Positions 1 to 9,308 of a DNA stretch of 64,000 bases are shown here, piece by piece. Both the position numbers and the translations under genes were made by a program. The notes under the pieces were generated by a model. The model did not search any database. It was not told the origin of the DNA and saw only the letters and a list, made by a program, of their open reading frames with translations. Source of the DNA: Leifsonia poae (GTDB lineage: Bacteria > Actinomycetota > Actinomycetes > Actinomycetales > Microbacteriaceae); contig NZ_BSEN01000002.1 in NCBI RefSeq assembly GCF_027921845.1, positions 1-64,000 of the forward strand, written 5' to 3'. Position 1 is the first letter of the stretch. Each line of letters starts with the position of its first letter.

Positions 1-1571
<1,571 letters not shown>

Positions 1572-1587
1572 AAGGCCACCTTAAGCT

Positions 1588-1624
1588 AATTGGCATCTTG
1601 ATCAAAGGCCAATTCTGAAATTGG
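1588..1624. promoter_or_regulatory. Candidate MocR operator between divergent genes
   Basis: Three ATTGG half-sites sit in the short gap between the regulator and the membrane-protein gene: AATTGGC at 1588-1594, its inverted copy GCCAATT at 1608-1614, and ATTGG at 1620-1624. The first two make a perfect 7-bp inverted repeat; the first and third are in direct orientation, an arrangement MocR dimers are known to favour. That the regulator at 1-1571 binds here is inferred from position. Confidence 0.55.
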
Positions 1625-2559
1625 ATAGGAGAGTGAATCCCGCACTCCTCCTCACCCGCCGCGTCGTGCAGCTTCTGCTCGGACTGTTCCTCTACGGAAT
1701 CGCGATCGCGATGATGGTGCGCGCCGGCATCGGCGTCTCCCCGTGGGACGTGCTCGCACAGGGGCTGTCGATCAAGACCGGGTGGGCGTTCGGGCTGATC
1801 ACGAACGTCGTGGGGCTGGTCGTGCTGCTGTTCTGGATCCCGCTGCGCCAGCGCCCCGGGCTCGGCACCGTGCTGAACGTGCTGCTCGTCGGCCCGTCCG
1901 CGCAACTCGGGCTGTGGCTCATCCCGCAGCAGAGCGAGCTCTGGGCCGAGGTGCTGCTCTTCACCGGCGGGCTGCTGCTGCTCGCCGTCGCCACCGGGCT
2001 CTACATCGGGCCGCGCATGGGGCCCGGCCCGCGTGACGGGTTGATGACCGGCCTGCACGCCCGAACCGGATGGCCGATCTGGGCGGTTCGCACCGGCATC
2101 GAGGTGACCGTGCTGATCGTCGGCTGGTTCCTCGGCGGCAACGTCGGCGTCGGCACGCTCGCCTTCGCACTCCTGGTCGGGCCGCTCTGCAGCCTGACCC
2201 TCCCCTTCTTCGCGATCCGGCTCCCGCATGACGCTGCAACGGATGCGGCGGAGCGCGAACTCGAGGGCACGGCCGAGCAGTCGGCGGCTCTCGACGAGCA
2301 GGATGCCGAGCGCTTCGACGTGCGCGACGGCATCCTGCTCGAATCCGACTCCGGGTCCCGGATGCGCGCCGACAGCGCCGCGCGCGGCAACGTCATCCGC
2401 GAGCACCAGCCCGACCGCGGGCCGGCCGAGCGCCGCGCGCGTTCGGAACGCGACGGCGACACCGTCTCCCCGCGCCGGGCGGCGGCCACCGTCGCCGCGT
2501 ACTGGCTCGACGACCGCCTCACCCGCCGCGCGAGCCGCGTGCGCCGCGCCGGCGCCTGA
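1621..2559 (+). CDS. YczE/YitT-type integral membrane protein
   Basis: The protein has up to 312 residues. Residues 10-200 hold about five hydrophobic segments, with the signature RAGIGVSPWDVLAQGL near residues 36-51 and a later GPRMGPGPRDGLMTGL motif typical of YczE-like proteins. The remaining 90 or so residues are charged and disordered-looking, longer than the usual family member of about 210 residues. Function in this family is not established; it accompanies MocR regulators and may be a transporter for a small metabolite. The start is uncertain: a TTG at 1621 lacks an upstream ribosome site, while a GTG at 1633 has AGGAGA immediately before it at too short a spacing. It is transcribed divergently from the MocR gene. 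Confidence 0.75.
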   Translation: MDRRVNPALLLTRRVVQLLLGLFLYGIAIAMMVRAGIGVSPWDVLAQGLSIKTGWAFGLITNVVGLVVLLFWIPLRQRPGLGTVLNVLLVGPSAQLGLWLIPQQSELWAEVLLFTGGLLLLAVATGLYIGPRMGPGPRDGLMTGLHARTGWPIWAVRTGIEVTVLIVGWFLGGNVGVGTLAFALLVGPLCSLTLPFFAIRLPHDAATDAAERELEGTAEQSAALDEQDAERFDVRDGILLESDSGSRMRADSAARGNVIREHQPDRGPAERRARSERDGDTVSPRRAAATVAAYWLDDRLTRRASRVRRAGA

Positions 2560-2595
2560 GCGCCGCGCCGCGCGAAGCCTCACGCACAGCGCCAA

Positions 2596-2664
2596 CGCAA
2601 TCGAGTCCGAAGTTGTTCACACGAATCGCGCGATTTCGACGCAACAACTTCGGACTCGATTGCG
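2596..2664. repeat. Palindromic intergenic repeat, member 1 (22-bp perfect arms)
   Basis: Bases 2596-2617 and 2643-2664 are perfect 22-bp inverted repeats whose outer ends read GCAATCGAGTCCG and CGGACTCGATTGC. The 25-nt loop contains its own palindrome, AATCGCGCGATT. The element sits between the convergent ends of the membrane-protein gene and the MerR gene and has no T-run. The outer ATCGAGTCCG/CGGACTCGAT pair recurs at 39320-39379 and, nearly, at 45943-46000. Confidence 0.85.
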
Positions 2665-2704
2665 GTTGGGGTCGGCGGGCGGGCTCGGCTGAGCGCGCGC
2701 AACC

Positions 2705-3463
2705 CTAGAGGTTGCGGTCCGCGTAGACGCGGAGCGCGTCGCGGACGAACTCCGCACCGGCCTGGCCGCCGTAGTTCGCGCCGAAGCGCGGATCGGCGAC
2801 GTACATCTCGCCGAGGCCGACGAGGTAGCCCTTGGTGGGGCCGTTCGCGTCGCTTCCCGGGGTGCTTGGAATGGCCGCGAGCCAGTCGAAGTGCCGCTGG
2901 GCGAGCGCCTGGGCGGCCTCGCCGTCGGGTGCCGCACCGCTGGTCGCCGCGGCGATCCAGTCGGCCGCGAGCCGCTTCTGCAGCTCCTGCCATTCCTTCT
3001 TCTCCGCCGGTGACTTGCTGCGCCACCACGCGTCCGAGCGCGCGTATGCCTCCTTGCCCCAGCGCTCCTCGACCTCATCCTTGTACTGGGTGTGGTCGAA
3101 GCCGTCGAGCATGTCTTCTGCCATGATCTCTTCACCTCCCTCCATGGCGTGGATGGTCGATTCGACCGACGCGATCTGCCGCGCCAGCCGCTCCCGCTCG
3201 TCACGCAACCACGTGAGGTGGTTACGCAGCGCGGGAGCCGCATCCGTCTGGTTCTCGAGGACCTCGGCGACGGCCGGGAGGCCGAGCCCGAGGTCGCGGA
3301 GCAGCAGGATGCGCTGCAAGCGCACGAGAGCGCCCCGGTCGTAGTACCGGTAGCCGTTGGCGCCGATGCGACTGGGCGGGAGCAGGCCGATGTCATCGTA
3401 GTGACGCAGCGTCCTGCTCGTCGTTCCGGCCAGCCGTGCGATGTCCTGGATGGACCAGTCCAT
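2705..3463 (-). CDS. MerR-family regulator with TipAS-like C-terminal domain
   Basis: This 252-residue protein starts at ATG 3463 behind a good AGGAGG site. Residues 1-70 are a MerR helix-turn-helix (SIQDIARLAGTTSRTLRHYD, then GYRYYDRGAL), followed by a coiled-coil dimerisation helix to about residue 110. Residues 115-252 match the TipAS drug-recognition domain in length and in the KDEVEERWG and RSDAWWRSKSP segments. TipA-like proteins bind hydrophobic or thiopeptide compounds and activate multidrug genes. The promoter upstream has the 19-bp spacer and dyad of a MerR-controlled promoter, so the gene probably regulates itself. The effector is unknown. Confidence 0.88.
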   Translation of the reverse strand: MDWSIQDIARLAGTTSRTLRHYDDIGLLPPSRIGANGYRYYDRGALVRLQRILLLRDLGLGLPAVAEVLENQTDAAPALRNHLTWLRDERERLARQIASVESTIHAMEGGEEIMAEDMLDGFDHTQYKDEVEERWGKEAYARSDAWWRSKSPAEKKEWQELQKRLAADWIAAATSGAAPDGEAAQALAQRHFDWLAAIPSTPGSDANGPTKGYLVGLGEMYVADPRFGANYGGQAGAEFVRDALRVYADRNL

Positions 3464-3494
3464 CGTCGCCTCCTCTCTCGTGGTCGTGATTCCC

Positions 3495-3525
3495 ACGGTA
3501 GAGGTTGACGCTACGTCAAGGTCAA
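3495..3525 (-). promoter_or_regulatory. MerR-type promoter with operator dyad
   Basis: Read on the minus strand there is a -35 TTGACC (3525-3520), a 19-bp spacer and a -10 TACCGT (3500-3495). The spacer carries the perfect dyad TTGACG-TAG-CGTCAA (3519-3505). A dyad inside an over-long 19-bp spacer is the hallmark of promoters activated by MerR proteins through DNA distortion, and the gene downstream encodes one. Confidence 0.75.
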
Positions 3526-3543
3526 GCGCGGCGCGAGCCCCGC

Positions 3544-4344
3544 TCAGCGCGCCGTCCAGCCTCCGTCGATCGCGAGCGTCTGCCCCGTGATCAGCGAGGC
3601 CGCCGGCGAGCACAGGAACGCCACCGCACCCGAGACCTCGCGCGGGACGCCGATGCGATGCAGCGCGGCGATCCGCTCGATCGTGTCGGCCTTGAACGCC
3701 GGATCGGAGAGCGCCTCGCTGGTGCCGTCCGTCTCGATGAACGTCGGCGCGACCGCGTTGACCCGGATGCCGTACTCGCCCCACTCGACGGCGAGGCAGC
3801 GCGTCATGTGCACGAGCGCCGCCTTGCTGATGCAGTACGACGCCTCGTCGGGGAGCGCCACCAGGCCGGCCTGCGACGCAATGTTCACGATGGCGCCGCC
3901 GCCGGACTCGCGCATCAGCCGCGCCGCGGCCTGCGAGAGGAAGAACGGCGCTCGGGTGTTCAGGGCCCACACGCGATCGAAGTGCTCCTCGGTGACGTCG
4001 ATCGCCGGCTCGCTGATGCCGCCGCCCGCATTGTTCACGAGGATGTCGAGCCGCCCGAACGCCGCGGCGGCCTCCCGGATGGCGTGGATGCTGCCGTCGA
4101 GGTCGAGCACGTCCATCCGGAGTGCCAGCACGCGCACCCCGAACGCCTCGAGCTCGGCGACCAGGCCGCCGTCGTTGTCGGTGTCGCGCATCCCGAGAGC
4201 GACGTCGGCGCCCGCCCGGGCGAGCTCGACGGCGATCGCACGTCCCAGCCCGCGGGTTGCACCCGTTACGAGGGAGGTCGATCCGGCGAGGCTGAACGGC
4301 GACTCCGCCCGTGCCTCGCGTTCGTGGACGGTATCGGTCGTCAT
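3544..4344 (-). CDS. SDR-family NAD(P)-dependent oxidoreductase
   Basis: A 266-residue classical short-chain dehydrogenase. The cofactor motif TGATRGLG is near residues 27-34, NNAG near 104-107, and the catalytic set is Asn129, Ser157, Tyr170 and Lys174 (YCISK). Family knowledge implies reduction of a carbonyl or oxidation of an alcohol with NAD(P)H; the substrate cannot be read from the sequence. The first 18 residues are an extension ahead of the Rossmann fold. A GGGAG ribosome site precedes the ATG at 4344. It lies upstream of the TipA-like regulator on the same strand, but that gene has its own promoter, so the two need not be one operon. Confidence 0.88.
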   Translation of the reverse strand: MTTDTVHEREARAESPFSLAGSTSLVTGATRGLGRAIAVELARAGADVALGMRDTDNDGGLVAELEAFGVRVLALRMDVLDLDGSIHAIREAAAAFGRLDILVNNAGGGISEPAIDVTEEHFDRVWALNTRAPFFLSQAAARLMRESGGGAIVNIASQAGLVALPDEASYCISKAALVHMTRCLAVEWGEYGIRVNAVAPTFIETDGTSEALSDPAFKADTIERIAALHRIGVPREVSGAVAFLCSPAASLITGQTLAIDGGWTAR

Positions 4345-4379
4345 CAGCTGCTCCCTCGCGATGTCCGGATGGCGTGCAC

Positions 4380-6596
4380 TCAGCGCTTGGCGCGCGCCGG
4401 AACCTTCTTCGTCTCCGTCGGCGGCTTCTCACCGGGCATCGGCGAGCCGCCGGTGCCCGACGGCGACGCCGGGGTCTGGCCTGCGTTCACCGGCGTTCCG
4501 GTGACCACCGGGATGACCGCGGGACCCGTCGCCGACCCGGCACCACGTGCACCGTGACCGTGCGTGTGACCCGTCGTCTTCGACGCCGGCTCGAGCGGTC
4601 GGCGCGCGACCGGCCGCACCGGCTCGCCGCGGCGGTCCTGACCAGGCAGTGGGCGGGAACGCCGGCCGTAGATGAGCGACGACGAGTCGAGCAGCCAGGG
4701 CACGAGCGCGACGGTCACGCCGTGGCACAGCATCAGCTGCTGACGGATGCGGTGGGCGCGGTGATTGTGCAGCAGCGACTCCCACCAGTGGCCGACGATG
4801 TACTGCGGCAGGTACACCGTGACGACCTCGGAGCCGTGCTCCTCGCGGCGGTGCTTCAGGTACTTGATCAGCGGGATGCCGAAGTCGCGGTACGGCGACT
4901 CGATGATCGTCAGCGGCACATGGATGTTCTGCTCGATCCACTGCTTCTGCAAGTGCTCGGTCGACTCGTCGTCGATGGACACGTGGACGGCCTCGATGGA
5001 GTCGTGCCTGGCCGCGATCGCATAGTCGAGCGCCTTCAGCGCCGGCTTCTGCATCTTGCCGACGAGCACGATGGCGTGGTCGCCGCGGCTGCCGAAGGTG
5101 GTGACCGGGTCGACCTCGATCTCCTTCTCCACGTCGCGGTAGTAGCGGTTCACGCCGAGCATGAGCAGCCACAGGATCGGCATGAAGATGAACACCAGGT
5201 AGGCGCCGTGGGTGAACTTGGTGATCGTCACGACGATCAGCACGACCGCGGTGAGGAACGCGCCGAAGGCGTTGATGCAGAGGCTGCGCACGATGCTCGA
5301 GCGCTCGCCCGACGGCACATTTCCGGATCGCAGCAGGCTGATCCAGTGCTTGACCATGCCGGACTGGCCCAGCGTGAACGACACGAACACGCCGATGATG
5401 TAGAGCTGGATGAGCTGGGTCAGGTTCGCGCGGTACACGAGCAGCAGCACGGTGGCGGCGAGCGCCAGCACGATCATCCCGTTCGAGTAGACGAGGCGGT
5501 CGCCGCGCGTGTTCAGGGACTTGGGCGCGTACGAGTCGCGTGCCAGCACGGAGCCGAGCAGCGGGAATCCGTTGAAGGCCGTGTTGGCCGCGAGGAGCAG
5601 CACGACCGCGGTCGCCGCCTGCACCACGAAGAACAGGATCGAGTTGTTGCCGAAGGTCGCGGCGGCGATCTGCGCGATCAGGCTGCGCTGCGGCGACGTG
5701 GCGCACTCGGCCCAGCCCTGCAGGTCGCACGGGTTCTCGGCGTAGTGCACGCCGCTGATGAGGGCGACCGCCGTGAGGCCGGCGAACAGCACGATCGCGA
5801 TGCCGCCCATCAGGCCCAGCGTCTTGCGCGCGTTCTTGACCTTGGGGGTGCGGAAGGCCGGCACGCCGTTGGCGACCGCTTCGACGCCGGTCAGCGCACT
5901 ACAGCCGCTCGAGAAGGCACGCAGCAGCAACAGGATCATCGCCGCCTGCCCGAGGTTCGCCGCGTTCACGCTGTACTGCGCCGACTCGGCGACCGGCGCG
6001 TCCCCGAACGCGGTGCGGATCAGCGCGGTGACGATCATCAGGAAGATCGAACCGATGAAGAGATAGGTCGGGATGGCGAACGCCTTGCTCGACTCGCGCA
6101 CGCCGCGCAGATTGACCGCGGCGATCACGATGACGAAGAGCACGGCGAGCTCGACGCGCCAGTCGCCGAGGAAGGGGAGCGCGGAGATGATGTTGTCGAC
6201 ACCGGACGCGACCGACACGGCCACGGTCAGCACGTAGTCGACCAGCAGAGCGGAGGCGACGACGAGGCCGGCCTTCTCGCCGAGGTTCTTGTGGGCGACC
6301 TCGTAGTCGCCACCGCCGGAGGGGTACGCCTTCACCAGCTGCCGGTAAGAGAGGACCACCGTCACCAGCAGTACGACGACCGCCGCGGCCACCCAGGGCG
6401 CGAAGGTCAGGAACGCGAGCCCGCCGAGCAGCAGGATCATCAGCAGTTCCTGCGGCGCGTACGCCACAGACGAAAGTGCGTCGCTGGCGAAAATGGGTAG
6501 GGCGAGGTGCTTCGGGAGTAGCTGTCCTTCGAGTTTTTCACTCGGAAGCGGGTCGCCGATCAACCACCGCTTCGGGGATCTCCCCTCATTTGTCAC
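4380..6596 (-). CDS. kimA: KimA-like potassium uptake transporter (APC superfamily)
   Basis: This 738-residue protein has about twelve membrane segments and a cytoplasmic C-terminal domain. It matches Bacillus KimA (YdaO) closely in recognisable stretches: LPIFASDALSSVAYAPQE, LSYRQLVKAYPSGGGDYEV, NLGEKAGLVV and RAFSSGCSALTGVEAVANG. KimA is a high-affinity proton-coupled K+ importer inhibited by c-di-AMP. A Pro/Thr/Gly-rich tail of about 70 residues follows the family domain. I chose the GTG at 6596 because homologous sequence begins just after it and a -10 box lies 8 nt upstream, so the message is probably leaderless; a start further upstream is possible in frame. No c-di-AMP riboswitch is visible, unlike in Bacillus. 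Confidence 0.85.
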   Translation of the reverse strand: MTNEGRSPKRWLIGDPLPSEKLEGQLLPKHLALPIFASDALSSVAYAPQELLMILLLGGLAFLTFAPWVAAAVVVLLVTVVLSYRQLVKAYPSGGGDYEVAHKNLGEKAGLVVASALLVDYVLTVAVSVASGVDNIISALPFLGDWRVELAVLFVIVIAAVNLRGVRESSKAFAIPTYLFIGSIFLMIVTALIRTAFGDAPVAESAQYSVNAANLGQAAMILLLLRAFSSGCSALTGVEAVANGVPAFRTPKVKNARKTLGLMGGIAIVLFAGLTAVALISGVHYAENPCDLQGWAECATSPQRSLIAQIAAATFGNNSILFFVVQAATAVVLLLAANTAFNGFPLLGSVLARDSYAPKSLNTRGDRLVYSNGMIVLALAATVLLLVYRANLTQLIQLYIIGVFVSFTLGQSGMVKHWISLLRSGNVPSGERSSIVRSLCINAFGAFLTAVVLIVVTITKFTHGAYLVFIFMPILWLLMLGVNRYYRDVEKEIEVDPVTTFGSRGDHAIVLVGKMQKPALKALDYAIAARHDSIEAVHVSIDDESTEHLQKQWIEQNIHVPLTIIESPYRDFGIPLIKYLKHRREEHGSEVVTVYLPQYIVGHWWESLLHNHRAHRIRQQLMLCHGVTVALVPWLLDSSSLIYGRRSRPLPGQDRRGEPVRPVARRPLEPASKTTGHTHGHGARGAGSATGPAVIPVVTGTPVNAGQTPASPSGTGGSPMPGEKPPTETKKVPARAKR

Positions 6597-6604
6597 GAGG
6601 GTCG

Positions 6605-6632
6605 AGACTACTCGCTGCCAATCCACTGTCAA
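6605..6632 (-). promoter_or_regulatory. Promoter of the KimA-like gene (leaderless)
   Basis: On the minus strand, TTGACA (6632-6627) and TAGTCT (6610-6605) are separated by 16 bp, and the GTG start at 6596 lies 8 nt beyond the -10 box. Transcription would begin at or next to the start codon. Confidence 0.65.
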
Positions 6633-6720
6633 GTCGGCGCGTCGCCCTCCCCGAACGTTGCAGCTCTGTAATAGATAGGAGCCGATGTCGCGCGCCGCGT
6701 CCTGGCGCGGTGCACAGCGC

Positions 6721-6755
6721 AAGCGCGCCCGACCCTGAGAGTCGGACGCGCTTTT
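6721..6755 (+). terminator. Rho-independent terminator, plus-strand orientation
   Basis: Arms 6721-6733 and 6741-6753 pair over 13 positions with one mismatch around a 7-nt loop, and the plus strand continues with four T residues. There is no annotated plus-strand gene before it, only a 17-codon ORF with an AGGAG site (6685-6738). On the minus strand it lies just past the PadR gene but lacks a T-run there. Confidence 0.6.
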
Positions 6756-6821
6756 GCCGTATGTTGCTGAGACCCCGTTCTGGGGGCGCTTTTCGGTGCC
6801 TCACCAGCGTTTCAGTGATCG

Positions 6822-7454
6822 TCAGCGGTTGTTCAGCGCCTCCAGGATGCTCGTGCGCACCCGGGCCAGTTCGAACTTGAGCTGCGGCACCACGTCGGCG
6901 GGCAGCGACCCCCTGGCAGCCTGCGACCGGATGTCGGTGCGGAGCTGCTGGCGGAAGTCGTTGAGCACCGCCTCGGCCTCGCGCATCGACGCCGTCGCCG
7001 CCTGACGGGTGTCGCGGAACTCCTGCCGGAACTCCTGGTGGGCGTCGCCGCTGACACCTCCGCCGCGCCGCGCCTCGCGTGCGGCCGACGCCAGGTCGGC
7101 CTTCAGGCTGCGCATGGCCTCGTTCACGCCGGCCCGCACCTCGTCGGCCAGACGGCGCACCGAGTCGGTGACCTCGTCTTCGATCGCGTCGAGTTCGTGT
7201 TCACGATCCGCGAGCTCGGCACGGCCGGCGTCGGTGATGGCGTAAACGGTCTTGCGCCCCTCCGTCGCCTTGGTGACGAGGCCCTCCTCCTCGAGCTTGG
7301 CCAGCCTCGGATAGATGGTGCCGGCGCTCGGACTGTACGTTCCGCCGAAGCGGTCGCTCAGCGCCTGGATCAGCTCGTACCCGTGCTTCGGCGACTCGGC
7401 GAGCAGGCTCAGCAGGTAGAGACGGAGGCTGCCGTGGGCGAAGACCGGGGTCAT
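6822..7454 (-). CDS. PadR-family transcriptional regulator
   Basis: The 210-residue protein has a PadR winged helix in residues 1-80: GSLRLYLLSLLAESPKHGYE, then GTYSPSAGTIYPRLAKLEEEG. The long C-terminal part is helical and probably dimerises (PadR subfamily 2 type). The ATG overlaps the stop of the upstream DUF4097 gene (ATGA at 7454-7451), so translation is coupled. PadR proteins repress their own operon; two near-identical palindromes in front of the operon are the likely sites. Confidence 0.9.
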   Translation of the reverse strand: MTPVFAHGSLRLYLLSLLAESPKHGYELIQALSDRFGGTYSPSAGTIYPRLAKLEEEGLVTKATEGRKTVYAITDAGRAELADREHELDAIEDEVTDSVRRLADEVRAGVNEAMRSLKADLASAAREARRGGGVSGDAHQEFRQEFRDTRQAATASMREAEAVLNDFRQQLRTDIRSQAARGSLPADVVPQLKFELARVRTSILEALNNR

Positions 7455-8317
7455 GCCGACGCTCCCTGGCCGTCGTCGTTCTGCGCTCTCGCGCCCTGGG
7501 CGGCGGAGGCGGCCGCGCTGCTGCGCAGCACGGAGACGCCGCCGGAGACGGAGTTGACGTTCACGTCGGCCCACGATCCGTCGAGGGAGCCGGCCGTGCC
7601 GGTGTAGGTGCGGCCGGGCATCCAGTTGATGAAGACGTTGTCGAGCTGGATCTTGCCGGAGACGGTGTTCACGTGGAAGCGGGCGCCGACGGCGTCGGGC
7701 ATCCGGATGGTCACGTCGCCCGAGACGGTGTTCGTCGAGATGGAGTCGGGCGTTCCGCTGATGTCGACCAGCACGTCCGCCGACACCCCGTCGACGCTGA
7801 ACCGAGGGATGTCCCCGGTGGCGATGACGTCGCCGGAGACCGTGTGCGCCGAGATCCGGCCGGTGTGGTTGCGCACCGAGAGCTCGCCGCTGACGCTGTT
7901 GAGCTCGAGGTCGCCGGTGAGTCCATCGACCACGAGGTCGCCCGAGACCGTGCTCAGCTTGGCGTTGGTATGAAGGCCGGAGACGAGGGCGTCCGCGGAG
8001 ACGATGCCGAACTTGAGGGCGACGTCGCGCGGCACGAGCACGCTGACATCGGCCTTGGCGTTGCTGCGCATCGACTTGAAGACCTCGATGAAGTTGTCCC
8101 AGCGGAGCTGCGGGTGGTCGATCTCGAGCCGGTCGCCCTCGACGGTGATCTTGAGGTCACGCCCGGAGACCGAGTGGACTTCGATGCGCGCGCCGGGCTC
8201 GTCATGCCCGATGATGTCGATCTGACCGCCGATGAATCCGACCTTGAGCTGGCGTACCAGCTCGACGTCGATGATCTTGCTGTCGCCCGGCTCGATCAGC
8301 CATTTGTCCTGTGCCAT
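7451..8317 (-). CDS. DUF4097-family beta-repeat protein
   Basis: This 288-residue protein starts at ATG 8317 with AGGAG 8 nt upstream; an upstream in-frame extension to 8500 crosses the operators and is rejected. From about residue 60 to the end it is built of short beta-strand repeats with recurring Val-Ser-Gly turns (STVSGDLVV, NSVSGELSV, HTVSGDVIA, NTVSGDVTI, NTVSGKIQL, NSVSGGVSV), the pattern of DUF4097 beta-helix proteins. No signal peptide or membrane segment is seen. In Firmicutes such proteins accompany PadR regulators in envelope-stress operons; the same pairing here suggests a sensing or scaffolding role, but no biochemical function is known. Confidence 0.85.
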   Translation of the reverse strand: MAQDKWLIEPGDSKIIDVELVRQLKVGFIGGQIDIIGHDEPGARIEVHSVSGRDLKITVEGDRLEIDHPQLRWDNFIEVFKSMRSNAKADVSVLVPRDVALKFGIVSADALVSGLHTNAKLSTVSGDLVVDGLTGDLELNSVSGELSVRNHTGRISAHTVSGDVIATGDIPRFSVDGVSADVLVDISGTPDSISTNTVSGDVTIRMPDAVGARFHVNTVSGKIQLDNVFINWMPGRTYTGTAGSLDGSWADVNVNSVSGGVSVLRSSAAASAAQGARAQNDDGQGASA

Positions 8318-8385
8318 TGTTGTGCTCCTGGTTGCCTGTTGCGGTGCCGCGCTGGGCGACCCTCGATGATTCGATTTCGGTGATT

Positions 8386-8426
8386 CGCGATATATCGCGT
8401 TGTTGACAAGGTCACGATATATCGCG
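8386..8426. promoter_or_regulatory. Twin palindromic operators of the PadR operon
   Basis: CGCGATATATCGCG at 8386-8399 is a perfect 14-bp palindrome and CACGATATATCGCG at 8413-8426 repeats it with one change. Their centres are 27 bp apart, and they lie about 70-110 nt upstream of the DUF4097 start. The encoded PadR protein is the obvious binder, which I infer from position. Confidence 0.7.
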
Positions 8427-8529
8427 TATGCCGGGCATGCAACCCCCACACGCCCATCCCGCCCCTTTTTCAGGGTCGCCTCAGGGTTCCCCCCGACCAC
8501 CGGCCCCGGCCCGCCCCGTCGGTCGCTTC

Positions 8530-8592
8530 CGTTGAGGGGTGGCGAATGCGTCTAAACACGCCGGAGGAGCCCCGATTTGCCACCCCTCAACG
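8530..8592. repeat. Intergenic inverted repeat, distinct type
   Basis: CGTTGAGGGGTGGC (8530-8543) and GCCACCCCTCAACG (8579-8592) are perfect 14-bp arms around a 35-nt loop that itself contains GCGT/ACGC and CGG/CCG pairings. It lies before the convergent end of the ABM-protein gene. Its size resembles the GAGTCCG palindromes but its sequence does not. Confidence 0.75.
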
Positions 8593-8657
8593 AAATGAGG
8601 ATGCGCGGCGGTCAGCGAAACGGGATGCGCGGCGTGGCGCTAGCGACGCTAGCGGGA

Positions 8658-9254
8658 CTAGCGGCGGCCGCGGGGGCGCTGCAGCCAGGGCTGCAGCATC
8701 CGGGTGACGAAGGGGAGCAGCAGGTAGGTCATCGTCGGCGTCAGGCACAGCGTGGTGATCAGCACCGTCGCCAGCGGCCAGAGCTGGTGCCAGCCCGGGA
8801 CCAGGTACACCGTGAGGTAGGTGAACGCCAGCGACAGCGGGAAGAAGCCGAGCCAGATCGTGACGGCCTGCTTCCAGCGGGGCGGCGGAGCAGCCACGCC
8901 CGGCTGGGGAGCGTCGAACCATCCCTCGATGCCCGTGCGGCGTTCGACGCGGGCGACCTCGACGAGTTCGCGGCCGTCGTAGAGCCAGCCGGCGCGATCC
9001 TCGGAGGCCTCCCAGGCCTCGAGCGTTGCGGCATCGGCGAAGCGGTAGAGCATGTGCCACTCGTCGGAGTCGTGGCGGGCCCGCACCCAGCCGGAGCCGA
9101 GGAAGCCGTCGTAGCTGTTGGCGAGGTTGACGCCCGCCTGAACCCAGTGCGTGACTTCGGGCAGGCGCGACTCATCGACGCGACGGGTGATGGATACGGT
9201 GACGGGGAGGCGGTGCGCTCGTGGCGCGTCCTCGAGAGTCTCTTGTGGAGGCAT
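8658..9254 (-). CDS. ABM-domain (antibiotic biosynthesis monooxygenase-like) membrane protein
   Basis: A 198-residue protein in which residues 15-105 form a dimeric alpha/beta-barrel domain (SITRRVDESRLPEV, FLGSGWVRA, DEWHMLYRFADAATLEAWE) and residues 125-190 hold two hydrophobic segments. Antibiotic-biosynthesis-monooxygenase-like domains fused to a membrane tail are common in Actinobacteria; some ABM domains oxidise aromatics or degrade haem, but this fused class is uncharacterised. The ATG at 9254 has no strong ribosome site. It lies alone between the LacI gene and the PadR operon. Confidence 0.75.
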   Translation of the reverse strand: MPPQETLEDAPRAHRLPVTVSITRRVDESRLPEVTHWVQAGVNLANSYDGFLGSGWVRARHDSDEWHMLYRFADAATLEAWEASEDRAGWLYDGRELVEVARVERRTGIEGWFDAPQPGVAAPPPRWKQAVTIWLGFFPLSLAFTYLTVYLVPGWHQLWPLATVLITTLCLTPTMTYLLLPFVTRMLQPWLQRPRGRR

Positions 9255-9308
9255 GCATCAATTGTCGCCGATCGGGATTACCGGCAGATTTCGCGGGGCG
9301 GGCGACCG

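Larger units (their letters stand above)
8318..8657. other. Intergenic region with PadR operators and a long hairpin
   Basis: This 340-nt gap holds the promoter region of the DUF4097/PadR operon with two palindromes (8386-8399 and 8413-8426) and, further on, a 63-nt inverted repeat (8530-8592). A short stretch near 8640-8666 repeats the word CTAGCG three times. I see no gene in it. Confidence 0.7.

Noticed and set aside
6597-6830. c-di-AMP (ydaO-type) riboswitch before the KimA-like gene
   Set aside because: The promoter sits 8 nt from the start codon, leaving no leader for a riboswitch, and the expected helices were not seen.
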